Positions 8,239 to 16,301 of a stretch of 64,000 nt of DNA are shown piece after piece. Made by a program: the position numbers and the translations under genes. The DNA comes from Pelagibacterium sediminicola. GTDB lineage: Bacteria; Pseudomonadota; Alphaproteobacteria; Rhizobiales; Devosiaceae. A model generated the notes under the pieces. The model was not told the origin of the DNA. It saw only the letters and a program-made list of their open reading frames with translations, and made no database searches. The stretch lies in the NCBI RefSeq assembly GCF_003390885.1, contig NZ_QMEL01000006.1:1-64000 (forward strand). The letters are read 5' to 3'. Within the stretch, counting starts at the first letter, position 1; each line of letters begins with the position of its first letter.

Positions 8239-9323
8239 CGTGCGCTCACTTTTCTTATCAGTGCGTCTTTTGACAGGCCGGCAATGCCCATCGCATCGGC
8301 GGTGCGTCCGCCGGTGTGGTAGTCGATGCCGACGGCGGCCTCTGCTAGCGCGTAGAGCGCGTCTGCCACCGGCACAGCCACTCCAGCGATTTGCGCGAGT
8401 TCGCGGAAGGGCAGAAGGCCATGCCCGAAATCTTCGCGATAATAGCGATGCTGGAGTGAATCGGGTGCCTTGATCTTGGCGTTTGCGACACCGCCCGCTA
8501 TTGCGCTGCGATAGTCGGAAGTGTCGGCGACATCGGCTTCCACAGTTCCGATCAGCTTCATTTCTTCAATCAGATTAGGCAGTTTATGACCGAAAGCCGC
8601 CGCAACGTTCAGTCTCTCGTGATCGAGCCGCTCCATGACGCGCGCGACACCATCGGTCATCGCGTCCACATAGAATGTGAAGTCGCCCGCGGTCGCCTCT
8701 ACCCAGGCCACGCCGAGGACAGCGCCGGGCGTGTGGAGGACCATGTTAACATTACAAAGATCGGATGCCAGAACGTCGCTAACCGGGCTGGCGCCGGGAA
8801 AGAGCAGGGTTGCGGTTGTAAGATGACTGTCATCGCCCCCCAGGACTGCAGCGCGAACCTGGCCGGCACGACCGGTCACCGTCACTTCATCGGGTTTCAG
8901 CTTGCGGGCAACGTAGGTGAGTGTTGAGAATTCGACGACCGGTGGCGCGGTGCGGCCTGCTGTCTCGAATGCGTGGGCAAATTCCAGCGCCCCGCCGGTG
9001 TGCCCAGGATTGAGAACAACCAGCCTGTCCGACGGCCAGCCTGCTTCGGCGAGCGCTTTCGCCATAGACGCGTGCGAAAACGTGGGAAGAGTTACGAGCG
9101 CCACCTCGCAGTCCTTTACCACGGCGCCGAGATCGGAGGATATCGTTTGTGGGCGAGCGACACCCGAACCCAGCACGCCATTATATGCGATGCCGCCCAA
9201 CTCCAGGAAAGGCGCCAGCGTCGATTCCGATCTGGCCCAGTACGAGACAGCGTGTCCGGCCTGTGTCAGTTCGGCAACCGCTGCGGCGCCTCCCGCGCCT
9301 CCTCCCAGCACTGCTACCTTCAT
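8235..9323 (-). CDS. NAD/NADP octopine/nopaline (opine) dehydrogenase family protein
   Basis: Protein of about 362 aa. The N-terminal Rossmann motif VAVLGGGAGGAAAVAEL is followed by the opine dehydrogenase C-terminal domain, with the family His in VLHTPGAVLG and the RYYREDFGHGLLPF helix. Opine dehydrogenases reversibly condense an amino acid with a keto acid by reduction of the imine. The start is the ATG at 9323 with AGGAGG upstream; a longer frame to 9386 lacks a Shine-Dalgarno. It is the first gene of the six-gene operon, and operator site B lies 68 bp upstream. In this catabolic setting it may act in the oxidative, opine-cleaving direction. Confidence 0.85.
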   Translation of the reverse strand: MKVAVLGGGAGGAAAVAELTQAGHAVSYWARSESTLAPFLELGGIAYNGVLGSGVARPQTISSDLGAVVKDCEVALVTLPTFSHASMAKALAEAGWPSDRLVVLNPGHTGGALEFAHAFETAGRTAPPVVEFSTLTYVARKLKPDEVTVTGRAGQVRAAVLGGDDSHLTTATLLFPGASPVSDVLASDLCNVNMVLHTPGAVLGVAWVEATAGDFTFYVDAMTDGVARVMERLDHERLNVAAAFGHKLPNLIEEMKLIGTVEADVADTSDYRSAIAGGVANAKIKAPDSLQHRYYREDFGHGLLPFRELAQIAGVAVPVADALYALAEAAVGIDYHTGGRTADAMGIAGLSKDALIRKVSAR

Positions 9324-9390
9324 TGCTTCCTCCTCAAGACCCTGTAGGTACGACGTCAATTCGCGGCGAACCATACGAAGCGTCAAAATG

Positions 9391-9414
9391 TGAGATCACA
9401 CCTTATGATCACAA
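9391..9414. promoter_or_regulatory. Putative GntR operator, site B
   Basis: TGAGATCACA (9391-9400) and TTATGATCACAA (9403-9414) lie between the DadA-like gene and the opine dehydrogenase operon. Their GATCAC cores are 13 bp apart, as in sites A and C. It would control the six-gene operon 8235-9323 through 4128. Confidence 0.65.
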
Positions 9415-9443
9415 TTTATATTGTCAAGCAGCGCTGACCTCGA

Positions 9444-10697
9444 TTACCCGGCAAGCTTCAGGCTGCCGACACCGTCACTGTCCACGCATTCAGCGATCAT
9501 ATCAGCGGTTGCGGCCGACAACGTCCAGCCAAGATGGCCGTGACCGGTATTGTAATAAATGCCCGGTAGACGGCCTTTGCCTACACGCGGCAGCATGGAT
9601 GGCATCATGGGGCGAAGGCCGGCCCAAGGGACCACGCGGCGCGTACTGGTTCCCGGAAACAGCGTGCGGGTCCAGGCTACAAGTGGTTCGATCCGTTCGC
9701 TGCGGATATCGCGGTTGACGCCGTTGAACTCGGCCGTTCCCGCCACGCGAAACCGGTCCTTGCCCAGACGCGAGGTGACGATTTTGGCCTTATCGTCAAG
9801 AAGGCTCACCCAGGGCGCTGCGTTCTGGCTTTGCTCGTCATCGAGATGAACCGTGATCGAATACCCCTTTACCGGATAGACGTTCACCCGGTCTCCCACC
9901 ATGGCTGCGAGGGCGCGACTGCCGCAGCCGGCACAAATGATAATGCCGTCGAACCCTTCCTTTCGTACTGATGGTGCGTGATCTTCCGATCCCTGCCACT
10001 CAATTATATGGCGCCCGTTTTCCGTGCGAAGTCGCGTTACCTGGGCGTCGAATGCAAACCGCACACCCTTTTTTTCGCAGGCATTTGCAAGCCCGGAGGT
10101 GAACTTGTGGATATCGCCGGTGGAATCTGAAGGGGTAAAGAAGCCGGCATAGATGTCGCCACGAACCGTGGGTTCGATTGTCCGAACGTCCTCAGGCGAA
10201 ATCGCACGCCTGTCCAGTCCCCCCTGGGCGAGCAGCGCGTTCACTTTCTTGGCGTGGTCAAAGCTCGGCTTGTCCCAATAGAGGTGAAGTATGCCGCGGC
10301 GTTCGAGATCGAATGCGATGTTCTCGTTTTCGGCAATTTCAAAAAGGTGGCTGCGCGCGGCAATGGCAAGCCGGGTGGTCTCGACGGTATTTTCTCGGTA
10401 GCGGCCGATATTGCTCATGAACTCGGCCAGCCATGAGTATTTATGCCACGATGGCGAAGGGTTGAGCAGAAGGGGCGCGTCGCGCTGCAGCATCCATTTC
10501 ATGCCCTTGAGGAGCGTGGACCAATGGTTCCAGACTTCGGCATTGCTGGCCGAGAGCTGGCCGCCATTTGCGAAAGAGGTTTCCATGGCCGCGTAGCGGT
10601 TTCGGTCGAAAACCGTGACGGAATGGCCGCGCTCCATGAGCGCATAAGCGGTCGTGATGCCGGTGATGCCGGCGCCGATAACAGCGAGTTGGGGCAT
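9444..10697 (-). CDS. FAD-dependent D-amino acid dehydrogenase-like oxidoreductase (DadA family)
   Basis: Protein of about 417 aa. The FAD-binding motif LAVIGAGITGITTAYAL opens the protein, followed by ETSFANGGQLSASNAE, a DadA hallmark, a central PVKGYSITV segment, and the C-terminal WAGLRPMMPSMLP and NTGHGHLGWTLS flavin contacts. The family oxidises D-amino acids, sarcosine or other N-substituted glycines to imines. The start is put at 10697 (TGGGAAC upstream) rather than 10709. A tandem glycine riboswitch lies directly upstream, which suggests that the product or substrate is linked to glycine. It is the last gene after the MLE, M24 and TrzA-type genes. Confidence 0.87.
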   Translation of the reverse strand: MPQLAVIGAGITGITTAYALMERGHSVTVFDRNRYAAMETSFANGGQLSASNAEVWNHWSTLLKGMKWMLQRDAPLLLNPSPSWHKYSWLAEFMSNIGRYRENTVETTRLAIAARSHLFEIAENENIAFDLERRGILHLYWDKPSFDHAKKVNALLAQGGLDRRAISPEDVRTIEPTVRGDIYAGFFTPSDSTGDIHKFTSGLANACEKKGVRFAFDAQVTRLRTENGRHIIEWQGSEDHAPSVRKEGFDGIIICAGCGSRALAAMVGDRVNVYPVKGYSITVHLDDEQSQNAAPWVSLLDDKAKIVTSRLGKDRFRVAGTAEFNGVNRDIRSERIEPLVAWTRTLFPGTSTRRVVPWAGLRPMMPSMLPRVGKGRLPGIYYNTGHGHLGWTLSAATADMIAECVDSDGVGSLKLAG

Positions 10698-10752
10698 GGT
10701 GGTTCCCATAATTGGATCTTTGATAGCGCCACGATTTTCGCCGCGCCGATGG

Positions 10753-10946
10753 TCCCCAATCTGTCGCTGTTACCTGAGAGCTTTCCGTGGGCCATGACCA
10801 CGGTTTCCCCTTCGGTGGGCAGGCGGATAGCAACGATCCACTCTGCCTCTCTCCAGATGTTTTCGCTGCCTGGTCAGCTTTGCCTGAGAGATTCCTGGGG
10901 GGTTGCTCCGTCGGCGCCGACATTGTTGGCCGGTCTCTCCCCGGCA
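10753..10946 (-). ncRNA. Tandem glycine riboswitch (two aptamers)
   Basis: Two glycine aptamers are visible in series on the minus strand. Aptamer 1 starts with CCGGGGAGAGACCGG near 10944 and carries CCGACGGAGCAA and ATCTCTCAGGCAAA. Aptamer 2 starts with CTGGAGAGAGGCAGAG near 10858 and carries CACCGAAGGGGAAA and GCTCTCAGGTAACAG. The linker is short, as in classic tandem glycine riboswitches. It begins 44 bp after the TrzA-type gene and ends about 55 bp before the DadA-like start, so it should control that gene by glycine level. Whether it works as an ON or OFF switch cannot be read from the sequence. Confidence 0.9.
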
Positions 10947-10989
10947 GCGGAATGTGTCGCCGGGCCATCGCGCTGACCCGGCGGCGGTT

Positions 10990-12432
10990 TCAATTTCCTT
11001 CGTCGTAAAGCGTTGTGGTTGTATCAACGTCGTCTTTGTGCAGGCCGGCGCGGATCACCGCCTCTGCCGCCAGTTCACGAGCCTTGCTGCGGATTTTTTT
11101 CTCGTCCACGCCATAGACTTGGCCGTCACCGTACACCTTGCGGCCATTGACCCATGTCTGACACACCGATGCGGTAGAGGCGGAATAAACAAGCGCCTGC
11201 AGCGGATCGTGGAACGGTGTCCATTCGACGTGGTCGAGGTCGAACAGGATGAAGTCGGCCTTCTTGCCGATCTCAAGCGAGCCGATTTCATCGTCCCACA
11301 TGAGGGCCCTGGCGCCCTCGATCGTTGCGGCACGCAGTGCCTGTCGGGCGGTGAAGATGTCGGGTTGAACCCGGGCGTCCTTGAACATCCCCGCAACCAG
11401 AAGCATCTGGCGCATTAGGTTCATGTTGCCGGCCGCCGAGACGCCATCGGTTCCGAGGCCGACCTTGACCCCCGCTGCGACCATTTCGGGATACTTTCCG
11501 ATGGCGGTCGCCCCCTTGCCCAATTTGAAAGAAGAGCAGGGACAAAATGCCACCGCTGCTCCACGTTCGGCGAGAAGTTTGACCTCTTCATCGGTGACGG
11601 CAGCACCGTGCGCGATCACGAGGTTCTTGCGAATGCCGCCCGCATTGTCGATGCGGGTGATAGGCCACACGCCGTACTTGCCTTCACACACTTTGGCTTC
11701 TTCGATCGAGGTCGCCAGGTGGTAGGTGGTGCCGACGCCCAGACGCTCGGCCAACTCGACCGCGCCCACGTGAAGCTCCAGCGAGCACGGTTCCTTACCT
11801 TCGATGTTAACCCAGCAGCGCGCCCGCCCGTCGAGGGCGCCGTTATATTTGACGACGCACTTCTCGAGTTCTTCAAGCGCCGTCTGCGCGTCGGGAAAGA
11901 AATGGTGGTCGGCCATTTCCTCGGTCCAGCCCTTTGGCAATTCGGCAGGGCGATTGTCGGCCGCGTGGCGCCCCGTAATGCCCCGGATGCCGGTGGGTTC
12001 CATGGCCTTTATGACGATGCCGGGATCATACTGCGAGCCCATGTCGAGAAAGCATGTGGTGCCACAGCGCAGCATTTCGGTGATCCCGAGAAGGGCACCC
12101 CAATACTCGTCCTCATCGGTCACATGCGCGTAGAACGGCTTGGCCCAGTGAAACACCCATGCGCGGGTGTTTAGATTGTCGGGGAACACGGCGCGCGACA
12201 GCGTTTCGGACAGGTGGACGTGGCTGTCGATAAAGCCCGGGCACATGCCCATCATCGCGCCGTCGATCACCTCATCGAATGACTCCCGGACGTGGCGCCC
12301 GGCGATCTCATCTGCCCCACCGATGTCGGCGATCCGATCATTGTCCAAGACAACGCTAGCTTTGCGTAAAACAGTATCGTCGGCATCGACGGTGAAAATG
12401 AAGTTCAGATTTTCGATTAGGGTTCGCAACAT
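10990..12432 (-). CDS. TrzA/AtzA-type amidohydrolase (putative deaminase)
   Basis: Metal-dependent amidohydrolase of 480 aa. Ligand motifs are DSHVHLSE (HxH), TTYHLATS (His), VIAHGAAV (His) and GLGTDGVSA (Asp). This is the subtype III set of chlorohydrolases, S-adenosylhomocysteine/5-methylthioadenosine deaminases, guanine and 8-oxoguanine deaminases. The C-terminal beta-sandwich (GSLEIGKKADFILFDLD) is complete. It starts 26 bp after the M24 gene stop in the same direction and is followed by the glycine riboswitch. The substrate is unknown; a deaminase or dechlorinase acting on an amino-substituted ring is the family expectation. Confidence 0.85.
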   Translation of the reverse strand: MLRTLIENLNFIFTVDADDTVLRKASVVLDNDRIADIGGADEIAGRHVRESFDEVIDGAMMGMCPGFIDSHVHLSETLSRAVFPDNLNTRAWVFHWAKPFYAHVTDEDEYWGALLGITEMLRCGTTCFLDMGSQYDPGIVIKAMEPTGIRGITGRHAADNRPAELPKGWTEEMADHHFFPDAQTALEELEKCVVKYNGALDGRARCWVNIEGKEPCSLELHVGAVELAERLGVGTTYHLATSIEEAKVCEGKYGVWPITRIDNAGGIRKNLVIAHGAAVTDEEVKLLAERGAAVAFCPCSSFKLGKGATAIGKYPEMVAAGVKVGLGTDGVSAAGNMNLMRQMLLVAGMFKDARVQPDIFTARQALRAATIEGARALMWDDEIGSLEIGKKADFILFDLDHVEWTPFHDPLQALVYSASTASVCQTWVNGRKVYGDGQVYGVDEKKIRSKARELAAEAVIRAGLHKDDVDTTTTLYDEGN

Positions 12433-12458
12433 TTCCTCCCCGGAGCGTGTCGAATATA

Positions 12459-13631
12459 TCAGGCGATCGAGCGGGTCTGGGCCTTATGGATGCCCTGACC
12501 GCAAACGATCAGATTGTCTGTATCTGAGTAGTCGGAAAGCAGTTCGGACCCGCTTGCCGTCACTAACAACATATCCTTGTTTTGCATGCCGAACCCGTGG
12601 CCGGTGTCATAGCAAAGCGGTTCAAAGCCCAGCACCATGTTTTCCTCGATCGGCGCATCCGAACCCGGTTTGCCCAGAACCGGTGTCAGGCCCAAATAAG
12701 GATCTTCGTGCAGGTGCAATCCGATGCCATGGCCGACAAAGGATATGGGCGGCAAGTTCATTTGCGAAAGCTTGGCGATAAAGCTGTCATATATGGCGCG
12801 GCAGCTTGCGCCGGGCCGGACCTTGTCCATGATTTCGTATTTGCAGTCGACGAGATGGGACCAGATATCTTCGGCATGGTCGGGCGCCTCGCCGACCACG
12901 GCCGTACGGCATACACCGGCCTGATAGCCGTCGATAACGGAAAAAATTTCGACGCGGCATACATCGCCCCTCTTGAGCACGCGGTCCGACGGGCCGACAT
13001 TGGGCAGAACGCTGCGCTCTCCGGTGGCGACGATCAGCAGTTTGAAGTGTTCGGCACCCAGTGCATAAACATTGCGGGTCAGATGCCCGGCAATGTCCAT
13101 TTCCGAATCTCCCTCATCGACCGAGGCAAGCGCGTCGTAGATGGCCTGATCAGCGATGCGCGAGAGCTTGCGTAGCAAGGCGATCTCGCCGGGCGTCTTG
13201 ATCTGGCGCAGCCGCGCCAGAACCCGTTCGGCGGGAACGAAAGTCGCGGCGGGCAGGGCTGCCTGCAAGCGCATCAGATCACCGGCAGGCAAGTAGTCCA
13301 TCTCGATGGCGATTCTTGCGGATGAAAGGTCGAGTTCCGATAATTGGTCGGCCAGGACCACCATCGGGTCATCGGAAAACTCCGCCCAAATGCAGGTTGG
13401 CACATCCGGCTGTCTGCGCTTGATAGTGCTTGCTTCCATATCGACGCCGAACAGCGCCTTGGTGCCGTCGGCGGTCACGATGGCCGCGGCGTGGCGGTGG
13501 CGTATCAGGGGTTGGCTGGGAACCACAAAGCCAGTCACATATGCAAAATTTTCCGGTGAACACGAGACGATGGCATCAAAGCCGTTCTCGCGCATCGCCC
13601 GCGTCTGTTTCTCGATGATTTCCGCGCGCAT
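12459..13631 (-). CDS. M24-family 'pita-bread' hydrolase, creatinase-like
   Basis: Protein of 390 aa with an N-terminal creatinase/prolidase domain and a C-terminal M24 fold (VGHGIGLHLHE and GFEPLCYD). In prolidases two Asp residues bind metals in the segment after the first core strand. Here the aligned segment is VEIFSVIDGYQAGVCRT, with Glu and Gly at those places, so the dinuclear site looks absent. Creatinase and ectoine hydrolase are metal-free members of this fold, making a creatinase-type C-N hydrolysis more likely than peptide cleavage. It lies between the MLE gene (19-bp gap) and the TrzA-type gene, all in one operon. Confidence 0.82.
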   Translation of the reverse strand: MRAEIIEKQTRAMRENGFDAIVSCSPENFAYVTGFVVPSQPLIRHRHAAAIVTADGTKALFGVDMEASTIKRRQPDVPTCIWAEFSDDPMVVLADQLSELDLSSARIAIEMDYLPAGDLMRLQAALPAATFVPAERVLARLRQIKTPGEIALLRKLSRIADQAIYDALASVDEGDSEMDIAGHLTRNVYALGAEHFKLLIVATGERSVLPNVGPSDRVLKRGDVCRVEIFSVIDGYQAGVCRTAVVGEAPDHAEDIWSHLVDCKYEIMDKVRPGASCRAIYDSFIAKLSQMNLPPISFVGHGIGLHLHEDPYLGLTPVLGKPGSDAPIEENMVLGFEPLCYDTGHGFGMQNKDMLLVTASGSELLSDYSDTDNLIVCGQGIHKAQTRSIA

Positions 13632-13650
13632 TGATGAAACTCCCCTTCAC

Positions 13651-14811
13651 TCAGATCGCGATTTGATATTTTTCGATTTTCTTGATGTCGACTTCGATGC
13701 CCATTCCGGGCCCATCGGGAACGACGATCGCACCGTTCTCAAATTGCATTGGTGCGACAAGAAGATCGTCTTTGTAGTACAGGCCTCCGATCTGACCGTG
13801 CTGTGCTTCTGCGGGCACAGAAACGGGAATGACGCAGGACAGCGTTACTGCCGGCGAAGCGGCGGCGAGCTGAACGTTTGCCAGATTGCCTACCCCGGTT
13901 TCGATCGAACCGTTGACGTTGCAGAGAATGCCTGCGGCGCGGCACACTGCGCCCACTTCCATGGCCTTGTAGAGGCCGCCTGCTTTGGTCGTATAGATCG
14001 AGATGATCTGGACCTGACCCTGATTGATGATTTGAATCGCGTCATGGGCGTTCCATGCGGATTCGTCGGCCATGACCGGAGCGTCGATCCGCCTTGCGAC
14101 CTCGGAAATCCGCTCGATCCCCATGACGGGTTGTTCGACATATTTGATGCGGCAGCCTTCGAAGCGACGAATGATCTGGACTGCCTCGCCGGGAGATTTG
14201 TAGCCCTCGTTCGCGTCCACGCACAGCTCCATGGCATCGCCTGCGGCTTCGCGGACAGCATGAACCATGGCAACGTCACGTTCAGGGTCGACCCCGATCT
14301 TGATCTTTATCGTCTTGATGCCCTCGGCTGCGAGTTGAGCCGCTTCGGATCGCGCTTCATCGATGGAAATCAGGCCGATCGAATGGGTGACGGGTATGCG
14401 GTCACGCGACTTTCCGCCCAAAAGGACGTGAACAGGAACGTCGAGCCACCGGCCGGTGACGTCGTACGCGGCGAATTCGACCGCTGCTTTCGCATAAGGA
14501 TATCCACGAATGATTGCGTCCATTCGGGCATGGAGCTCTGCGATGTTTCCCAGTTCGATGCCGGCAACTGCCGGAGCGAGGTAAGTGTCGATAACCGCCT
14601 TCACGGTGATAGCGGATTCGCCGAAATAGCGTCCGAACTCTCCACCCCAATCCTTGAGTGCGGGGGCCTCGCCCCACCCGACACGCCCGTCGCTGTCCGT
14701 GATTTTGACCAGCACGTAGCGTCCGATCACTTCGGTTAATCCCGCCCATTTGTGTTCACGCCGGGTGGGAAGCTGCACAACGAGGGTTTCGACTGTCTTG
14801 ATCGTGGGCAC
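13651..14811 (-). CDS. Mandelate racemase/muconate lactonizing enzyme family protein
   Basis: Enolase-superfamily protein of 386 aa. The N-terminal capping domain is followed by a barrel with KIKIG (the KxK catalytic lysines), the metal ligands in CVDANEGY, YVEQPV and ADESAW, and the opposite lysine in YTTKAGG, all typical of the MLE subgroup. That subgroup includes cycloisomerases, dipeptide epimerases, N-acylamino-acid racemases and hydroxyproline-betaine epimerases; which reaction this one does is unclear. It is the first gene of the operon running down to the glycine-riboswitch-controlled flavoenzyme. Operator site C lies 38 bp upstream. Confidence 0.88.
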   Translation of the reverse strand: MPTIKTVETLVVQLPTRREHKWAGLTEVIGRYVLVKITDSDGRVGWGEAPALKDWGGEFGRYFGESAITVKAVIDTYLAPAVAGIELGNIAELHARMDAIIRGYPYAKAAVEFAAYDVTGRWLDVPVHVLLGGKSRDRIPVTHSIGLISIDEARSEAAQLAAEGIKTIKIKIGVDPERDVAMVHAVREAAGDAMELCVDANEGYKSPGEAVQIIRRFEGCRIKYVEQPVMGIERISEVARRIDAPVMADESAWNAHDAIQIINQGQVQIISIYTTKAGGLYKAMEVGAVCRAAGILCNVNGSIETGVGNLANVQLAAASPAVTLSCVIPVSVPAEAQHGQIGGLYYKDDLLVAPMQFENGAIVVPDGPGMGIEVDIKKIEKYQIAI

Positions 14812-14848
14812 GGAGTTTCCTTTTGACGCTAGGCACGTTATAGCTTGA

Positions 14849-14872
14849 TGAGATCACCAATTGTGATCACAC
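14849..14872. promoter_or_regulatory. Putative GntR operator, site C
   Basis: TGAGATCACC (14849-14858) and TTGTGATCACAC (14861-14872) have GATCAC cores 13 bp apart. They sit between the divergent MLE gene (start 14811) and the small gene at 14954. The order and spacing match site B. Confidence 0.65.
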
Positions 14873-14953
14873 ACTACTGGTGGCATTGTGCTTCGTCAAG
14901 CATGGAAGTTTCGGCTATGGGCAAAGGCAGTCTGATGGCCCTGAAAGGAAGAA

Positions 14954-15253
14954 ATGATGATAATTGAGACGACGAACTATTACGCCAAGCCCGGGAGGGA
15001 AGAAGAAGTCCTTCTTCAGCGCAGGCGAGCGACGGCTATCCGCAAGAGATTGGGCTTGCCGGAAGGCCGCACATTTGCACGGCTGGAAGCAGAAGGTCCG
15101 AACGTGCAGTGGCGCTGCGAGTTCTCATCGGAAAGTGCTTACCGCGAAGACATGGCGGCAAGGAAAGAATCGGCCGAATTTTCCGCAGCGCGGGCGCAGA
15201 TGCATACCCTGATCGAGCGTTTTGAACGACATCTGCACGAGGAAGTCGATTGA
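14954..15253 (+). CDS. Small hypothetical protein, putative dimeric alpha/beta-barrel (NIPSNAP-like)
   Basis: Protein of 99 aa starting MMIIETTNYYAKPGREEEV; the second ATG (14957) is equally possible. It has a GGAAG Shine-Dalgarno. The strand-helix pattern (a beta-strand near 3-9, a long helix, a strand VQWRCEF, and a helix with Arg and Glu) resembles ferredoxin-like dimeric barrels such as NIPSNAP or antibiotic-biosynthesis monooxygenase-type proteins, but no catalytic motif is visible. It diverges from the MLE operon and shares operator C, so it is probably part of the same regulon. A fragment resembling an integrase follows immediately downstream. Confidence 0.55.
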   Translation: MMIIETTNYYAKPGREEEVLLQRRRATAIRKRLGLPEGRTFARLEAEGPNVQWRCEFSSESAYREDMAARKESAEFSAARAQMHTLIERFERHLHEEVD

Positions 15254-15275
15254 CAACAAAAGAGCAGGTCGAACG

Positions 15276-15383
15276 GCGCTCAAACGTCTTGTTTCCATGA
15301 AGCAGGAACTTGCCACCGCCTGTTGCGACAATCTGCGCCAGCCATGCTGCAGATCCGTCCTTGCTCGAACGCTTTATGTCCAT
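15276..15383 (-). pseudogene. Remnant resembling the N-terminus of a tyrosine integrase
   Basis: On the minus strand the short stretch IKRSSKDGSAAWLAQI ... GGGKFLLHGNKTFERR has the pattern of the N-terminal domain of rhizobial phage-type integrases (RKDGSxAYxAQIxIxRxGKxVHxExxTFDRR). The frame then loses the pattern and no catalytic domain follows. It lies between the small gene ending at 15253 and the LysR gene. This is a weak call based on about 33 residues. Confidence 0.35.
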
Positions 15384-15419
15384 GCCGATACGACATTTGT
15401 TGTAGTTGGCGGATGTGTT

Positions 15420-16301
15420 TCACCCCGAAAGCAGATTCTGCATCCGGGCGACGATTTCATCGAGCACGTGGATAGTGCGGCCTCCCGCTGGACGCACTGC
15501 ATAATAGGAAACGTCGATTTGCGGCAGAAAGGGTTTTGCGCATAGCGAGACACCAGCCGCTCGCATCGTGATATGGTCGACGATGCCGACCCCCATTCCC
15601 GCCGCCGCGAAATGGCAGCAGTTGAGCATTGATGTTTCCATCATGTTGAGCGGCGCGGTCTCGGCCGCCGCAAAGGCGAGATCGAGCCCGCGTCTGAGCG
15701 GGGAATTGCGCCCGGCCGTTAGCACGCGATAGTTGGCGAGATCGGACGGCGTGATGATCTCGCACTCGACAAGTGGATGATCCCGCCGCATCACTGCGAC
15801 CGCTTGTGAGTTGCACAGACGCACCGTTTGCATGTCGCCGGGACGCGGGGGCCCGAATACGAAGCCCAGATCGTAATGGTTATTTTCGACCATGTCCCAG
15901 ATGTGTCGGCTGTTTTCGACGTCCAGTACCAGCGGCAGATCGTGTTGTTCACCGGTGATATCGATGAGCGCCTGATGCAGAAACGGCCGTACCAGCGAGG
16001 AGACGCTCCCGATACGCAGCACGACGTTCTTGTGTTGACGAATATCGTTTGCCGCCCGCGCCACCTGATCGATGCCGATATAGAGACGCTCGACCTCGTG
16101 GAAAAGCAGATCCGCTTCCGGTGTTGGCCTGAGCCTTGCACCTTGCCGATTAAAAAGGGTCATCCCGATAGCCATCTCGAGATCCCGGATCAGCCTGCTT
16201 ACGGCTGGCTGGGTTATGTTCATCGCATCCGCCGCTGCGGTCACGCCGTGCGCAAGCATCACGTGGCGGAAGGCTTCAAGCTGGCGCGGTTTCAGGCGCA
16301 T
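15420..16301 (-). CDS. LysR family transcriptional regulator
   Basis: Protein of 293 aa. The N-terminal HTH has the standard form (LEAFRHVMLAHGVTAAADAM, then TQPAVSRLIRDLEMAIGMTLFNRQGARLRPT), followed by a periplasmic-binding-protein-like effector domain to the C-terminus. It diverges from the ABC transporter operon that begins at 16428. The 126-bp AT-rich space between them (including 16310-16360) is the likely operator and promoter region. It should control the nucleoside-type uptake operon, with a substrate or breakdown product as the co-inducer. Confidence 0.92.
   Translation of the reverse strand: MRLKPRQLEAFRHVMLAHGVTAAADAMNITQPAVSRLIRDLEMAIGMTLFNRQGARLRPTPEADLLFHEVERLYIGIDQVARAANDIRQHKNVVLRIGSVSSLVRPFLHQALIDITGEQHDLPLVLDVENSRHIWDMVENNHYDLGFVFGPPRPGDMQTVRLCNSQAVAVMRRDHPLVECEIITPSDLANYRVLTAGRNSPLRRGLDLAFAAAETAPLNMMETSMLNCCHFAAAGMGVGIVDHITMRAAGVSLCAKPFLPQIDVSYYAVRPAGGRTIHVLDEIVARMQNLLSG

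Noticed and set aside
12459-14811. Ectoine degradation cluster (ectoine hydrolase-type M24 protein)
   Set aside because: The deacetylase, the transaminase and the uptake genes that normally accompany ectoine hydrolase are missing.
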